This document shows, one piece after another, positions 18,106-26,907 of a DNA stretch of 64,000 nucleotides (the first letter of the stretch is position 1; the number at the start of each line of letters is the position of its first letter). This stretch comes from Flavobacteria bacterium MS024-3C (GTDB lineage: Bacteria; Bacteroidota; Bacteroidia; Flavobacteriales; Flavobacteriaceae), in NCBI GenBank assembly GCA_000173115.1, contig ABVW01000002.1:1-64000 (forward strand), given 5' to 3'. The notes below the pieces were generated by a model. It made no database searches and was not told the origin of the DNA. It saw nothing but the letters and a program-made list of their open reading frames with translations. The position numbers were made by a program, and so were the translations under genes.

Positions 18106-18876
18106 CTAGACCCTAAGAAAGGCCAATGTGTCTGCAAAGAAATCCTTTGGGTTTTCTGCATGTAGCCAATGTCCTGCATTTGAAATGGACTTGAATTGGG
18201 CTTGTGGAAATTGTCTTAAGATACTCAGATGGTCTTCTGGGAGAATGTAATCAGATTGCGCACCAGATAAAAACATGCTGGGCTTCTCGAAAATAAATTC
18301 AGAAGGGAGTGCTTCACCAATAGCATCCATAGCGCCAGAAAGTACAGGAATGTTAGCCCTGAATCCAAAAGTTTCAGGGGTTTTTCTGTAAAGATTTTTA
18401 AGAAGGAATTGCCTTATCCCAGCTGATTTAATGTGGACAGACAAGATTTCTTCTGCCTGCGACCGACTGTTTAGCGGGCTGTTGTATAAGATGCTCAAGG
18501 CGTCTAATATGGTTTTGTGGTGCGGTGGGTAAGCCTTTGGCCCTATGTCTGCAACGAGTAGTTTTTGTACTTTTTCTGGAGCTATGCCTGCAAGGTACAT
18601 GGCGGTTTTACCTCCCATGGAATGCCCTAGAACCTTTGCTTTTTCAATGCCATGCTCAAGGAGGTAGTCCAAGACGTCTTCTGCCATAAGGGTGTAAGAA
18701 AATTGTGAGCTGTGAAAACTTCTACCGTGGTTTCTTTGGTCTAAAAGGTGGAGGCGAAAACCAGCATCGGCGTAAGCCTTACCTAAGCTCTTCCAGTTGT
18801 CACTGGTCCCTAAAAAACCATGGAGAATAACAAGGTCTTCTCCACTTCCAAAACTATTGGCGTGTAGTAAAGGCAT
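18106..18876 (-). CDS. Alpha/beta hydrolase, YbfF-like esterase family
   Basis: A 256-residue alpha/beta hydrolase. The oxyanion loop VILHGFLGTSDNWKSLG, nucleophile elbow GHSMGGKTAMYLAG, an Asp region (SGAQSDYILPEDH) and a C-terminal His (ISNAGHWLHAENP) give a complete catalytic triad. The best relatives I know are YbfF-type acyl-CoA or general esterases; the substrate is unknown. The ATG at 18876 is chosen because it overlaps the pdxJ stop as TAATG, indicating translational coupling; the longer upstream start would overlap pdxJ by 63 bases. Confidence 0.85.
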   Translation of the reverse strand: MPLLHANSFGSGEDLVILHGFLGTSDNWKSLGKAYADAGFRLHLLDQRNHGRSFHSSQFSYTLMAEDVLDYLLEHGIEKAKVLGHSMGGKTAMYLAGIAPEKVQKLLVADIGPKAYPPHHKTILDALSILYNSPLNSRSQAEEILSVHIKSAGIRQFLLKNLYRKTPETFGFRANIPVLSGAMDAIGEALPSEFIFEKPSMFLSGAQSDYILPEDHLSILRQFPQAQFKSISNAGHWLHAENPKDFFADTLAFLRV

Positions 18877-19592
18877 TAGGAAAGTGCTTTTAAGTACATG
18901 GGAATGACATTTTCTAGGCCCAAATAAAGGGATTCGCAAATGAGCGCGTGGCCTATAGAAACCTCGTCCAGTTCTTTAATTTCTGCCTTAAAAAAGCCAA
19001 TGTTGTCTAGAGACAGGTCATGGCCTGCATTTACGCCTAAGCCTAAAGACCTGGCCTTGGTTGCAGCTGCCTTATAGGGCGCAATAGCGGCTTCTTTATT
19101 CCCTTGGTCAAACCCCTTTGCATAGGCTTCTGTGTACAACTCTACTCGGTCTGTACCTGTAGCTGCCGCTGCTTCTATTTGTGTTATTACAGGGTCTATA
19201 AAAATAGAGGTTCTTATACCTGCTGCTTTAAACCGTGCTATGGTATTTTTTAAAAAGTCTGCATGGGTAATAGCATCCCAACCTGCATTAGAGGTTATGG
19301 CGTCTACTGCATCTGGAACTAAAGTAACCTGGGTAGGTTTTACGTCTAATACCAGAGCAATAAATTTTTCGTTTGGATTGCCTTCTATATTGTATTCTGT
19401 GGTCACCACATTTTTAAGTTCTCTGGCGTCTTTGTAACGAATATGGCGTTCGTCTGGTCTTGGGTGAATGGTAATGCCCTCAGCACCAAATCGTTCTATG
19501 TCAGATGCAGACACGAGAAGGTCTGGCACATTTCCGCCACGTGCATTTCTGAGTGTGGCTAATTTGTTTATGTTTACGCTTAATTTTGTCAT
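18876..19592 (-). CDS. pdxJ: Pyridoxine 5'-phosphate synthase PdxJ
   Basis: PdxJ condenses 3-amino-2-oxopropyl phosphate and 1-deoxyxylulose 5-phosphate in the DXP-dependent route to vitamin B6. The 238-residue TIM barrel shows [16 protein letters not shown], the active-site [30 protein letters not shown] and [18 protein letters not shown]. The start at 19592 matches the family N-terminus ([20 protein letters not shown]); an in-frame ATG at 19619 adds only MFPNNCNEF. It heads a two-gene unit with the hydrolase. Confidence 0.96.
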   Translation of the reverse strand: MTKLSVNINKLATLRNARGGNVPDLLVSASDIERFGAEGITIHPRPDERHIRYKDARELKNVVTTEYNIEGNPNEKFIALVLDVKPTQVTLVPDAVDAITSNAGWDAITHADFLKNTIARFKAAGIRTSIFIDPVITQIEAAAATGTDRVELYTEAYAKGFDQGNKEAAIAPYKAAATKARSLGLGVNAGHDLSLDNIGFFKAEIKELDEVSIGHALICESLYLGLENVIPMYLKALS

Positions 19593-19616
19593 GAATTCAT
19601 TGCAATTGTTCGGGAA

Positions 19617-19624
19617 CAAAAATA
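19617..19624 (-). promoter_or_regulatory. Candidate -7 element for pdxJ
   Basis: The minus strand reads TATTTTTG, an exact TAnnTTTG, 25 bases before the chosen pdxJ start. No clear TTG lies at the expected -33 distance. Confidence 0.4.
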
Positions 19625-19790
19625 CAAATAAGCGAGGGCTATTCCATTTTTTAATTAGTAATTTGCAAAAAAAACAAGCGCATATTTATTTATTTAAATA
19701 ATAAGGCCATTTTGAACCAATTTAAGTAGTTGTCACAGTTGTTGTTTGAGGTCTTATTTTAAGAAGTATCCACCCATTTTAGCTCAGTAT

Positions 19791-20435
19791 ATGGAGTCAT
19801 TGATAGTATATAACCTGCCTTTTTTGAATCTTCAAGATTCTAAAGAGATTGTTTTAGGCCGCTTTGAGCAGGCCCAATGCGATTGGTTGGCTGTTATTGA
19901 TCAAGAACGGTTTTTAGGAATGGTTTCTTTGAAAGTTTTATGTGAACTTGATTTTAATGCCATAGATGAATTGTCTTATACTTTTATGCCAGACAGTATC
20001 TCATCAGAAACCCATTGGTTTAATTATGGGTTGGGCTTTAAAAAATTACAAGTATCCGTGGCTGCTGTGGTCACTAAAGAGGGACGCTTTGTGGGTTATG
20101 TTTTTGAAAAAGATTTTATAACAGCCACGGCTTCTCTGTCGCTTTTCGAACAGGATGGCATTGTGATTGAAGTAAAAATGGCACAGTTGGATTTTTCTTT
20201 AACGCGTTTGATCACTATTTTTGAGCAAACACAACAGCAAATTTTGGGCTTAGTTACTTGGGAATGGGACAGGGAGATGAATGTATTGATAAAAATAGCG
20301 CCAAACCCTATTCAAGATACTTTGGCAGGTTTAAGGCGTTTTGGTTTTGAGATAACCTTTATTGAAGGGGAAGATCTTTTTGCCAGTATACTCAAAGATA
20401 ATGCCGCTTACTTAGATACTTATTTAAATATATAA
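19791..20435 (+). CDS. CBS-domain protein next to nadK
   Basis: A 214-residue soluble protein whose first half (residues about 5-125) reads as a divergent CBS pair (CDWLAVIDQERFLGMVSLKV, VSVAAVVTKEGRFVGYVFEK), and whose second half contains an ACT-like alternation (GLVTWEWDREMNVLIKI, RRFGFEITFIEGED). CBS modules usually sense adenosine nucleotides. In Bacteroidetes a gene of this kind regularly stands just before nadK. The ATG at 19791 is preferred over a TTG at 19746. It lies one base before nadK, so the two are probably co-translated. Confidence 0.75.
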   Translation: MESLIVYNLPFLNLQDSKEIVLGRFEQAQCDWLAVIDQERFLGMVSLKVLCELDFNAIDELSYTFMPDSISSETHWFNYGLGFKKLQVSVAAVVTKEGRFVGYVFEKDFITATASLSLFEQDGIVIEVKMAQLDFSLTRLITIFEQTQQQILGLVTWEWDREMNVLIKIAPNPIQDTLAGLRRFGFEITFIEGEDLFASILKDNAAYLDTYLNI

Positions 20436-20436
20436 T

Positions 20437-21345
20437 ATGGTGCAATTAAACGTAGCACTTTTTGGCTATTTACCCTCTGAAATTACCGTTAAAGCTTTGG
20501 TGGGTATATTAGAGGCTATTGAAGCTGTAGGGGGAAAAGCCTCTATTGAAAATAATTTCAAGGAAGCCATAGCTTCGTTCAATGAAACATCGCTACATGC
20601 ATTATTGTCCCCTTTAGGCACTTTTTCTAGTCAAGAAGAAGTGCCAAAGGAGACCTCTTTGTTTGTGAGTTTTGGTGGGGATGGGACTATGCTAAAGGCC
20701 ATCACTTATATTAAAGATTCTGGCATTCCATTGGTTGGAGTCAATACTGGGAGATTGGGTTTTTTGTCTACCATAGATGTGGGTGCTGTTCAGAAAGTGA
20801 TTACTGATTTTGTAGCAGGCGCTTACACCATTGAAGAAAGAAGCATGGTAGGCTTGTACACAAACCATCCTATTGACGCATTTAGAGAGGTAAATGTAGC
20901 GCTCAATGAAATTACTGTCAGCAGGAAAGATACCACAGCCATGATTACGGTAGCTACTTATTTAGATGGAGAATACCTTACTTCTTATTGGGCAGACGGT
21001 TTAATTATTGCTACGCCTACAGGTTCAACAGGCTACTCTTTGTCTTGTGGAGGTCCTGTAATGGCACCAGGGACTAATTCACTTATCTTAACACCCATTG
21101 CACCACATAATCTGAATGCAAGGCCACTGATTATAACGGACCATACAGAGATTAGGCTTGTAGTGTCCGGAAGGGAACAGCAGCATTTGGTTTCACTAGA
21201 TTCTCGTATCGCGAGTATAGACAACGGCACAGAATTGGTTATTAAAAAAGCACCTTATACCCTTAAGATGGTGGCTTATACTTCGGAGAGTTTCCTAAAA
21301 ACACTCCGTAAAAAACTTTTATGGGGAGAAGACAAAAGGAATTAA
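20437..21345 (+). CDS. nadK: NAD kinase
   Basis: Phosphorylates NAD to NADP with ATP. The 302-residue protein contains the GGDGT motif (LFVSFGGDGTMLKAI, Asp as catalytic base), the VGVNTGRLGFLS loop, the NEITVSRKDTTAMI strand, and the glycine-rich TPTGSTGYSLSCGGPV segment that binds the dinucleotide. It follows the CBS gene by one base. Confidence 0.96.
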   Translation: MVQLNVALFGYLPSEITVKALVGILEAIEAVGGKASIENNFKEAIASFNETSLHALLSPLGTFSSQEEVPKETSLFVSFGGDGTMLKAITYIKDSGIPLVGVNTGRLGFLSTIDVGAVQKVITDFVAGAYTIEERSMVGLYTNHPIDAFREVNVALNEITVSRKDTTAMITVATYLDGEYLTSYWADGLIIATPTGSTGYSLSCGGPVMAPGTNSLILTPIAPHNLNARPLIITDHTEIRLVVSGREQQHLVSLDSRIASIDNGTELVIKKAPYTLKMVAYTSESFLKTLRKKLLWGEDKRN

Positions 21346-21426
21346 GTCACAATAAAAATTCTGATTAGTTGTTTTATACTTAGGCAGGCCTTAACGGTCT
21401 TTAATGACACCCTTTAAGCTTAGCAC

Positions 21427-22110
21427 ATGCGTTTCTATTTATGTATATTTTTGCTGTCTATTACTTTGGTTCAAGCCCAGACCTATGAGGCTGGCGTAAT
21501 ATTAGGTGGGACAAATGCCTTATCTGATGTGGGGTCTCAAAAACACTTAAGTCCTTCTAATTTTGGTTTTGGTTTATTGTTTAAATGGAATAAAAGCCAG
21601 CGATACGCCTGGAGGGCTGGTTTAAGTTATACCAATTTGAGTTTTAATGATAAAGAAGCACAAGACCCCGCTAGAATTTTAAGAAATTTAAATGGGAATA
21701 CTGGTTTACTGGAACTATCCACCGGTTTAGAAGTCAATTTCTTGCCTTATAACCTTCATAGGTTTGGACCGGTATTTACCCCTTATATATACTCAGGTCT
21801 CACTGTTTTTAGGTATGATTATAATTATTTTGATTCTGGAAATCTGATGGATACCCAGAAAAAAGACATTTCTTTTGCCCTCCCAATTCATTTTGGACTT
21901 AAAGCCAGGGTGGGTTCAAATAGCATTTTAGGAGCAGAATTTGGAGTTAGATACACATTTACCGATAATTTAGATGGAAGTAACCCAATAAATTCTAATT
22001 TTGCCGTCTACCAATTTGGAAACATTAATAACAACGATTGGTATGTGTTTTCTGGAATAAGTTTCACCTATACTTTTACTAGAAAACCTTGTAGGGATTG
22101 TTTTGATTAA
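21427..22110 (+). CDS. porG: PorG-like outer-membrane beta-barrel (DUF6089 family)
   Basis: A 227-residue exported protein with a signal peptide (CIFLLSITLVQAQ) and alternating aromatic strands ending SGISFTYTF. The sequence YEAGVILGGTNALSDVG near the mature N-terminus and its place directly before uppS-bamA match PorG, a barrel required in the type IX secretion system of Bacteroidetes. No other T9SS gene is in the window, so the functional claim rests on family resemblance and synteny. Confidence 0.8.
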   Translation: MRFYLCIFLLSITLVQAQTYEAGVILGGTNALSDVGSQKHLSPSNFGFGLLFKWNKSQRYAWRAGLSYTNLSFNDKEAQDPARILRNLNGNTGLLELSTGLEVNFLPYNLHRFGPVFTPYIYSGLTVFRYDYNYFDSGNLMDTQKKDISFALPIHFGLKARVGSNSILGAEFGVRYTFTDNLDGSNPINSNFAVYQFGNINNNDWYVFSGISFTYTFTRKPCRDCFD

Positions 22111-22112
22111 AA

Positions 22113-22856
22113 ATGGAAAAAGAGATTGTACTTCATAAGGACCGCTTGCCCAAACACTTAGCCATTATAATGGATGGTAATGGACGTTGGGCTAAGGCTA
22201 AGGGAATGCCAAGAACTTTTGGTCATGAGCAAGGGGTTAAAACGGTGCGTGCCACTGTAGAGCATTGTGTGTCATTGGGTATTAAATACTTAACACTCTA
22301 TACTTTTTCTACAGAAAACTGGAACCGTCCTAAATTTGAGATAGATTTATTGATGAAACTCTTGATACGATCCCTTAAAAAAGAGTTAAAAACCTTCGAG
22401 ACCAACAACATTCGTTTGAACGCTATTGGAGACCTTTCTGCCCTGCCAAAGAAAGCGGTTCAAGAGTTAGAAGAAGTGATAGAAAAGACCCGAAACAACA
22501 GTGGTATGACGCTGAGTTTGGCCCTTAGTTATGGAAGTCGAGAGGAGCTTATTCAAGCCGTAAAAGCCATTAGCGTCAAAGTTAAAAATAATATAATTTC
22601 ACCAGATATCATTGATGAAACCATTATAAATACCCATCTTTACACGCATGATTTGCCAGAGGTAGATTTGTTGGTGCGAACCAGTGGGGAACACAGAATT
22701 AGTAATTTTTTGCTGTGGCAAATTGCCTATGCAGAATTGTATTTTATTTCAGCTTGTTGGCCAGACTTTAGTAAAGCGCATTTAGAGTCTGCCCTAGCTA
22801 ATTATCAGAATAGAGAAAGAAGATTTGGAAAAACAAGCGAACAACTTAGCAAATAA
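22113..22856 (+). CDS. uppS: Isoprenyl transferase (undecaprenyl diphosphate synthase)
   Basis: Makes the C55 lipid carrier for peptidoglycan and O-antigen from IPP and FPP. The 247-residue chain has the catalytic HLAIIMDGNGRWAKAKG, YLTLYTFSTENWNRP and the C-terminal VDLLVRTSGEHRISNFLLWQ. It starts two bases after porG, and its last 32 bases overlap the putative bamA start. Confidence 0.96.
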   Translation: MEKEIVLHKDRLPKHLAIIMDGNGRWAKAKGMPRTFGHEQGVKTVRATVEHCVSLGIKYLTLYTFSTENWNRPKFEIDLLMKLLIRSLKKELKTFETNNIRLNAIGDLSALPKKAVQELEEVIEKTRNNSGMTLSLALSYGSREELIQAVKAISVKVKNNIISPDIIDETIINTHLYTHDLPEVDLLVRTSGEHRISNFLLWQIAYAELYFISACWPDFSKAHLESALANYQNRERRFGKTSEQLSK

Positions 22857-25446
22857 AAATTTTATTGCATCAATAACCAATGCCTTTATGGTATTGGTTC
22901 TTTTTTTTAGCAGCACCCTCCTTTTAGCCCAAGAGGGCGGATACGACGACGGTAAAAAATATATCCTTGGGGGTATTGAAGTCGTTGGCTTACAAAGCTA
23001 CAATGCCCAGACTGTGAAAACTTTTACAGGATTAAGGGTAGGGCAACCCATTACTTTACCAGGAGAAGAAATAGGCGAAGTGATCAGTAAATTATGGGAC
23101 TTAGAACTCTTTAGCGATATTAATTTTTTCATCACTAATATTGAAGACGAAAAAGTTTTCTTGGAATTAGAGATTATTGAAAGACCTACTTTATCTCAGG
23201 TAACTGTGTACGGCGTGAAGTCTAGAAAAGTAGACGCAATATTAACCGATACGGATTTAAAGAAAGGAAAGAAGATTACGGAGAGTTTAATTGCAAATTC
23301 AAAAAATTATCTTCAAAATAAATATAAGAAAGAGGGGTATTTAAATACTAAAGTGACTATTGCAACGGCTGCAGACACTACGGAGACCAATGCGCAGAAA
23401 ATGGTCATTAACATTAACAAAGGCGCTAAGGTTAAGATTTCAGAGATTGAGTTCGAAGGAAATGACGCCTTGGGTGCGGCAAGACTTAAAAAAGCCTTAA
23501 AGAAAACTAAGGAAAAGGCTTTTTACAGGTTTTGGAAAAAATCTAAATACATTCCAGAAGATTATCAGACCGACTTGCAAAGCCTTAAAGATGCTTATGC
23601 TGAAAATGGTTACAGGGATGCTAGAATTCTCATGGATACCTTCACTAAGGTAAACGATGAAAACATTGCATTAAAAATTAAAGTAGAAGAAGGCGATAAA
23701 TACTACTTTGGAGACATTAATTTCGTAGGAAACACTGTTTATACGGATAGGGGCTTGTCTCAAGTATTGGGTATTAAAAAAGGAGACACCTACAATGGAG
23801 TGCTGCTTAGAAAGCGTATCGCAGACAATACCAAACCAGACGGAGAAGATATTACCAATTTGTATCAGAACAATGGTTATTTGTTTTCTAGTATTAATCC
23901 AGTGGAAGTTTCTGCGGCCAATGATACCATTGATTTTGAAATTAGAATTATAGAAGGAAAAGAAACTTTCTTAGATCACGTCACTATTAATGGGAATGAT
24001 AAGACCAATGACCATGTTATTTTCAGAGAACTCAGGACCCGTCCTGGTCAGAAATACTCTAAAGACAATATTATTAGAAGTATTAGAGAATTGGGGCAGC
24101 TGGGCTTTTTTGACGCCGAGCAAATATCGCCAGATGTTCAAAATGCAGACCCCAATACAGGTACCGTAGATTTGGCTTATAGTTTGGTAGAGGCGGGATC
24201 CAGCCAAATTGAACTCCAAGGGGGTTATGGTGGTGGTGGTTTTATTGGAACCTTAGGACTTTCTTTTAGTAATTTTTCATTGCAAAATATTTTTGACAAG
24301 GAAGCGTACAAGCCGGTTCCTATGGGTGATGGACAAACTTTTGCACTTCGTTTACAGGCGAGTAGGACTTTTAAGGTATACAGTTTAAACTTTTCTGAGC
24401 CCTGGATGGGGGGTAAAAAACCGATTAGATTCAATGTCTCTCTTTCCAGAACACAGCAGTACTCCTTTGATTTTGTTGCTAGAGATGTAGATAAGGACAG
24501 GCAGTTTTCCATTACGGGTATTTCTCTTGGGTTGGCCAAGCGCCTTCAGTGGCCAGACGATTACTTTTCTGTGTCTCACGCATTGGGCTACCAACAATAC
24601 GATTTTCAAAACTACAATATAGGATTGTTTAATTTTGGTAATGGAACTTCTAACTCTTTGACCTATACTTTTGGCCTTTCAAGAAAATCTTCTGGGCCTA
24701 ATCCAATCTTCCCAACAGGAGGATCTAGTTTTGAGTTTTTGGCTAAGTTTACGCCACCTTTCTCTTTATTAGGATCTAAAGATTTTAAGTCTATTAAAGA
24801 AGAGAGTGATGAGATTATAGGTTTAAGGTCTGTTGGAGAAGCTTCTGCAAGCCAATTAAGGCGCTTAGAAACCCTAGAAGAATCTCGTTTTAAGTGGTTG
24901 GAATTTTACAAATTAAACTTCAAAGGAGACTGGTATAGCAGAATAGTTGGTAAATTAATTTTAAGAACCAATACGGAATTTGGTTTCTTGGGCAACTACA
25001 ATCCAGACATTGGTAATGTGCCTTTCGAGCGTTTCTTTGTTGGAGGAGACGGGCTTGGTAACTTTACATTAGACGGTAGGGAAGTGGTTCAATTGAGGGG
25101 TTATGAAAATCAATCTCTTACCCCAATAGATCCTACCACAAACCAACAAGAAGGTGGGGTAGTGTACAATAAGTTCTCTATGGAAATGCGTTATCCCATT
25201 ACATTAAAACCATCTGCATCTATTTATGGATTGGCTTTTGTGGAGGGTGGAAACGCCTTTAATACCATTCAGGAATTTAATCCCTTTGATATAAAAAGAT
25301 CAGCTGGAGTAGGGGTGCGTATTTTTATGCCTGCTTTTGGTTTGTTGGGAATAGACTTTGGTTATGGTTTTGACGCAGACAATCAGCCTGGTTCTGTGGG
25401 ACCATCAGGATGGCAGACACACTTTATCATTGGACAGCGTTTTTAA
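22825..25446 (+). CDS. bamA: BamA, outer-membrane beta-barrel assembly protein
   Basis: BamA inserts beta-barrel proteins into the outer membrane. A signal peptide (VLVLFFSSTLLLAQ) is followed by five POTRA-like repeats (GGIEVVGLQSYN, LSQVTVYGVKS, ISEIEFEGNDAL, YFGDINFVGNT, LDHVTINGNDK; residues about 45-450) and a 16-strand barrel with VRIFMPAFGLLGIDFGYGF near the end and a terminal Phe. No ATG precedes the signal peptide in this frame. The TTG at 22825, with purine-rich AGAAAGAAG upstream and inside uppS, is the most plausible canonical start; a second skp-type gene problem follows. At 873 residues it is full length. Confidence 0.93.
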   Translation: MEKQANNLANKNFIASITNAFMVLVLFFSSTLLLAQEGGYDDGKKYILGGIEVVGLQSYNAQTVKTFTGLRVGQPITLPGEEIGEVISKLWDLELFSDINFFITNIEDEKVFLELEIIERPTLSQVTVYGVKSRKVDAILTDTDLKKGKKITESLIANSKNYLQNKYKKEGYLNTKVTIATAADTTETNAQKMVININKGAKVKISEIEFEGNDALGAARLKKALKKTKEKAFYRFWKKSKYIPEDYQTDLQSLKDAYAENGYRDARILMDTFTKVNDENIALKIKVEEGDKYYFGDINFVGNTVYTDRGLSQVLGIKKGDTYNGVLLRKRIADNTKPDGEDITNLYQNNGYLFSSINPVEVSAANDTIDFEIRIIEGKETFLDHVTINGNDKTNDHVIFRELRTRPGQKYSKDNIIRSIRELGQLGFFDAEQISPDVQNADPNTGTVDLAYSLVEAGSSQIELQGGYGGGGFIGTLGLSFSNFSLQNIFDKEAYKPVPMGDGQTFALRLQASRTFKVYSLNFSEPWMGGKKPIRFNVSLSRTQQYSFDFVARDVDKDRQFSITGISLGLAKRLQWPDDYFSVSHALGYQQYDFQNYNIGLFNFGNGTSNSLTYTFGLSRKSSGPNPIFPTGGSSFEFLAKFTPPFSLLGSKDFKSIKEESDEIIGLRSVGEASASQLRRLETLEESRFKWLEFYKLNFKGDWYSRIVGKLILRTNTEFGFLGNYNPDIGNVPFERFFVGGDGLGNFTLDGREVVQLRGYENQSLTPIDPTTNQQEGGVVYNKFSMEMRYPITLKPSASIYGLAFVEGGNAFNTIQEFNPFDIKRSAGVGVRIFMPAFGLLGIDFGYGFDADNQPGSVGPSGWQTHFIIGQRF

Positions 25447-25464
25447 TATTTATTATATTTAAGT

Positions 25465-26268
25465 ATCACAAAGACAATTACATACCTACTATTTGTTTTT
25501 TGGCTTGGTTTGAGTAGCGTTCACGCTCAAAGACAGGCCAGGGTAGCCTATATAGATATGGATTATATATTGTCTAAATTGCCTTCTTATTTGGAGGCAC
25601 AACGTTCTTTAGAAGACCGCGTAGGAGGCTGGCAAATGGAAATAGCCGCTAGAAAATTAGCCCTGGAGACATTAGAGAATGACTTGTCTGCGCAAAAAGC
25701 ACTACTCACGCCAAGCCTGGTTGAGGAAAAAGAATTAGAAATTCAATCTGCCAAGGCATCTTTGGTCGCTTACCAGCAACAGCGATTTGGGGTTCAAGGA
25801 GATTTATTCGCCTTGAGAACTTCTATTGTTCAACCCATACAGGATTTGGTCTTTAATGAGGTGCAGCGATTGGGAAAAGAAAAAGGGTATGACCTCATCC
25901 TGGATAAGTCAGATGGAAGTACTACTATTTTATTCGCGAACGAACGTTTTAATTTGAGTAATTTAGTCATTAGAGCTTTGAGTAGGCAAGACATGAGTGC
26001 CAATGTGGTGCTTAGTGATGCAGAAATAAATCAAGGTTCAGAAGAAGACGCTCCTGTAAATGAAGCCTTAGAAGATAAGGCGGCAGAAGAACTTGAAAAG
26101 ATAAATTCAAAGGAACAACAGATTGCCGAAAAGAAAGCAGCACAGCAAAAATTGAGGGAAGATAGGTTAAAAGCCTACGAGTTTCGGAAGCAAAAACTAA
26201 AAGAAGCAAGAGAAAAAAAGAAATCTGACAAACTTCCTGCCCAACAAAAAGACAGTATACCAGAATAA
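25465..26268 (+). CDS. OmpH/Skp family periplasmic chaperone, first copy
   Basis: Skp-type chaperones hold unfolded outer-membrane proteins in the periplasm. The mature part (ARVAYIDMDYILSKLPSYLE, long coiled-coil, FNEVQRLGKEKGYDLILD) is typical, with a charged tail (QKLREDRLKAYEFRKQ, EAREKKKSDK). The N-terminus is odd: the frame is open from the bamA stop and encodes a good signal peptide (KTITYLLFVFWLGLSSVHAQ), but no ATG, GTG or TTG precedes it. ATC at 25465 would give the natural start; the first conventional codon, TTG at 25510, would cut the signal peptide. The start given is provisional. Confidence 0.82.
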   Translation: MTKTITYLLFVFWLGLSSVHAQRQARVAYIDMDYILSKLPSYLEAQRSLEDRVGGWQMEIAARKLALETLENDLSAQKALLTPSLVEEKELEIQSAKASLVAYQQQRFGVQGDLFALRTSIVQPIQDLVFNEVQRLGKEKGYDLILDKSDGSTTILFANERFNLSNLVIRALSRQDMSANVVLSDAEINQGSEEDAPVNEALEDKAAEELEKINSKEQQIAEKKAAQQKLREDRLKAYEFRKQKLKEAREKKKSDKLPAQQKDSIPE

Positions 26269-26272
26269 ATTT

Positions 26273-26280
26273 TATATTTG
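26273..26280 (+). promoter_or_regulatory. Candidate -7 element for the second skp gene
   Basis: TATATTTG matches TAnnTTTG exactly and lies just after the first skp stop, 53 bases before the second skp start. No TTG lies at the -33 distance. Confidence 0.4.
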
Positions 26281-26332
26281 AACACTAGATTTAACAACAA
26301 ACAAAAAATTAACACTCAATTTAATTAACACG

Positions 26333-26842
26333 ATGAAGAATTTAAAGAAAATAGCCGTTGCATTATTCCTATTTGTAGCTGCGACAAGTTTTGCGCAAGC
26401 CCAAAGCAAAGTAGCGCATATTAATGTACAAGCGTTATTATCTGAGATGCCAGAGATGAAGGCGGCAGATGCTGAATTAAAGAAATTGCAGGAAACTTAC
26501 AGAGCAGATATTGAAGATTCAATGACTGAGTTGAGAAACAAATACACTTTGTATTCGAATGAGTCTGCTTCAAAGACACAAGAAGAAAACGAAAAAAGAG
26601 CTTTAGAGCTTCAAGGTTTTGAAAAATCAATTAACGAAGCACAACAAGCTGCACAGCAGGAATTGCAAAAAAAGCAGGCTGAGTTATTTGCTCCTATCTC
26701 TGAAAAAGCTAAAGCAGCCATTGAAAAAGTGGCTACCGCACAAGGTTTTGACTATGTTTTAGACGCTACTCAAGGATATGGTTTATTGGTGTCTAGAGGT
26801 AAAAACTTAATGACAGACGTTAAAAAAGAATTGGGATTCTAA
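26333..26842 (+). CDS. OmpH/Skp family periplasmic chaperone, second copy
   Basis: A 169-residue protein with a clean signal peptide (KIAVALFLFVAATSFAQAQ) and the Skp fold: KVAHINVQALLSEMPEM, a coiled-coil rich in E, K and Q (residues 45-110), then ATAQGFDYVLDATQGYG. It is a shorter paralogue of the gene before it; such tandem pairs behind bamA are usual in Bacteroidetes. A strong terminator follows, closing the envelope cluster before murI. Confidence 0.92.
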   Translation: MKNLKKIAVALFLFVAATSFAQAQSKVAHINVQALLSEMPEMKAADAELKKLQETYRADIEDSMTELRNKYTLYSNESASKTQEENEKRALELQGFEKSINEAQQAAQQELQKKQAELFAPISEKAKAAIEKVATAQGFDYVLDATQGYGLLVSRGKNLMTDVKKELGF

Positions 26843-26870
26843 GATAATTTCCCATCTTTGTTCAGATAAA

Positions 26871-26898
26871 GCCGCCTCTTTAGAGGCGGTTTTTTTAT
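26871..26898 (+). terminator. Strong rho-independent terminator after the skp pair
   Basis: CCGCCTC and GAGGCGG form a GC-rich stem with a short loop, followed by TTTTTTT. It separates skp from murI, which starts ten bases later. Confidence 0.9.
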
Positions 26899-26907
26899 TT
26901 TAGTAGT

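Noticed and set aside
25444-25510. Read-through fusion of bamA and skp
   Set aside because: The frames are in register across the bamA TAA, but the joined chain would place a signal peptide after a complete barrel ending in Phe, which makes no sense.
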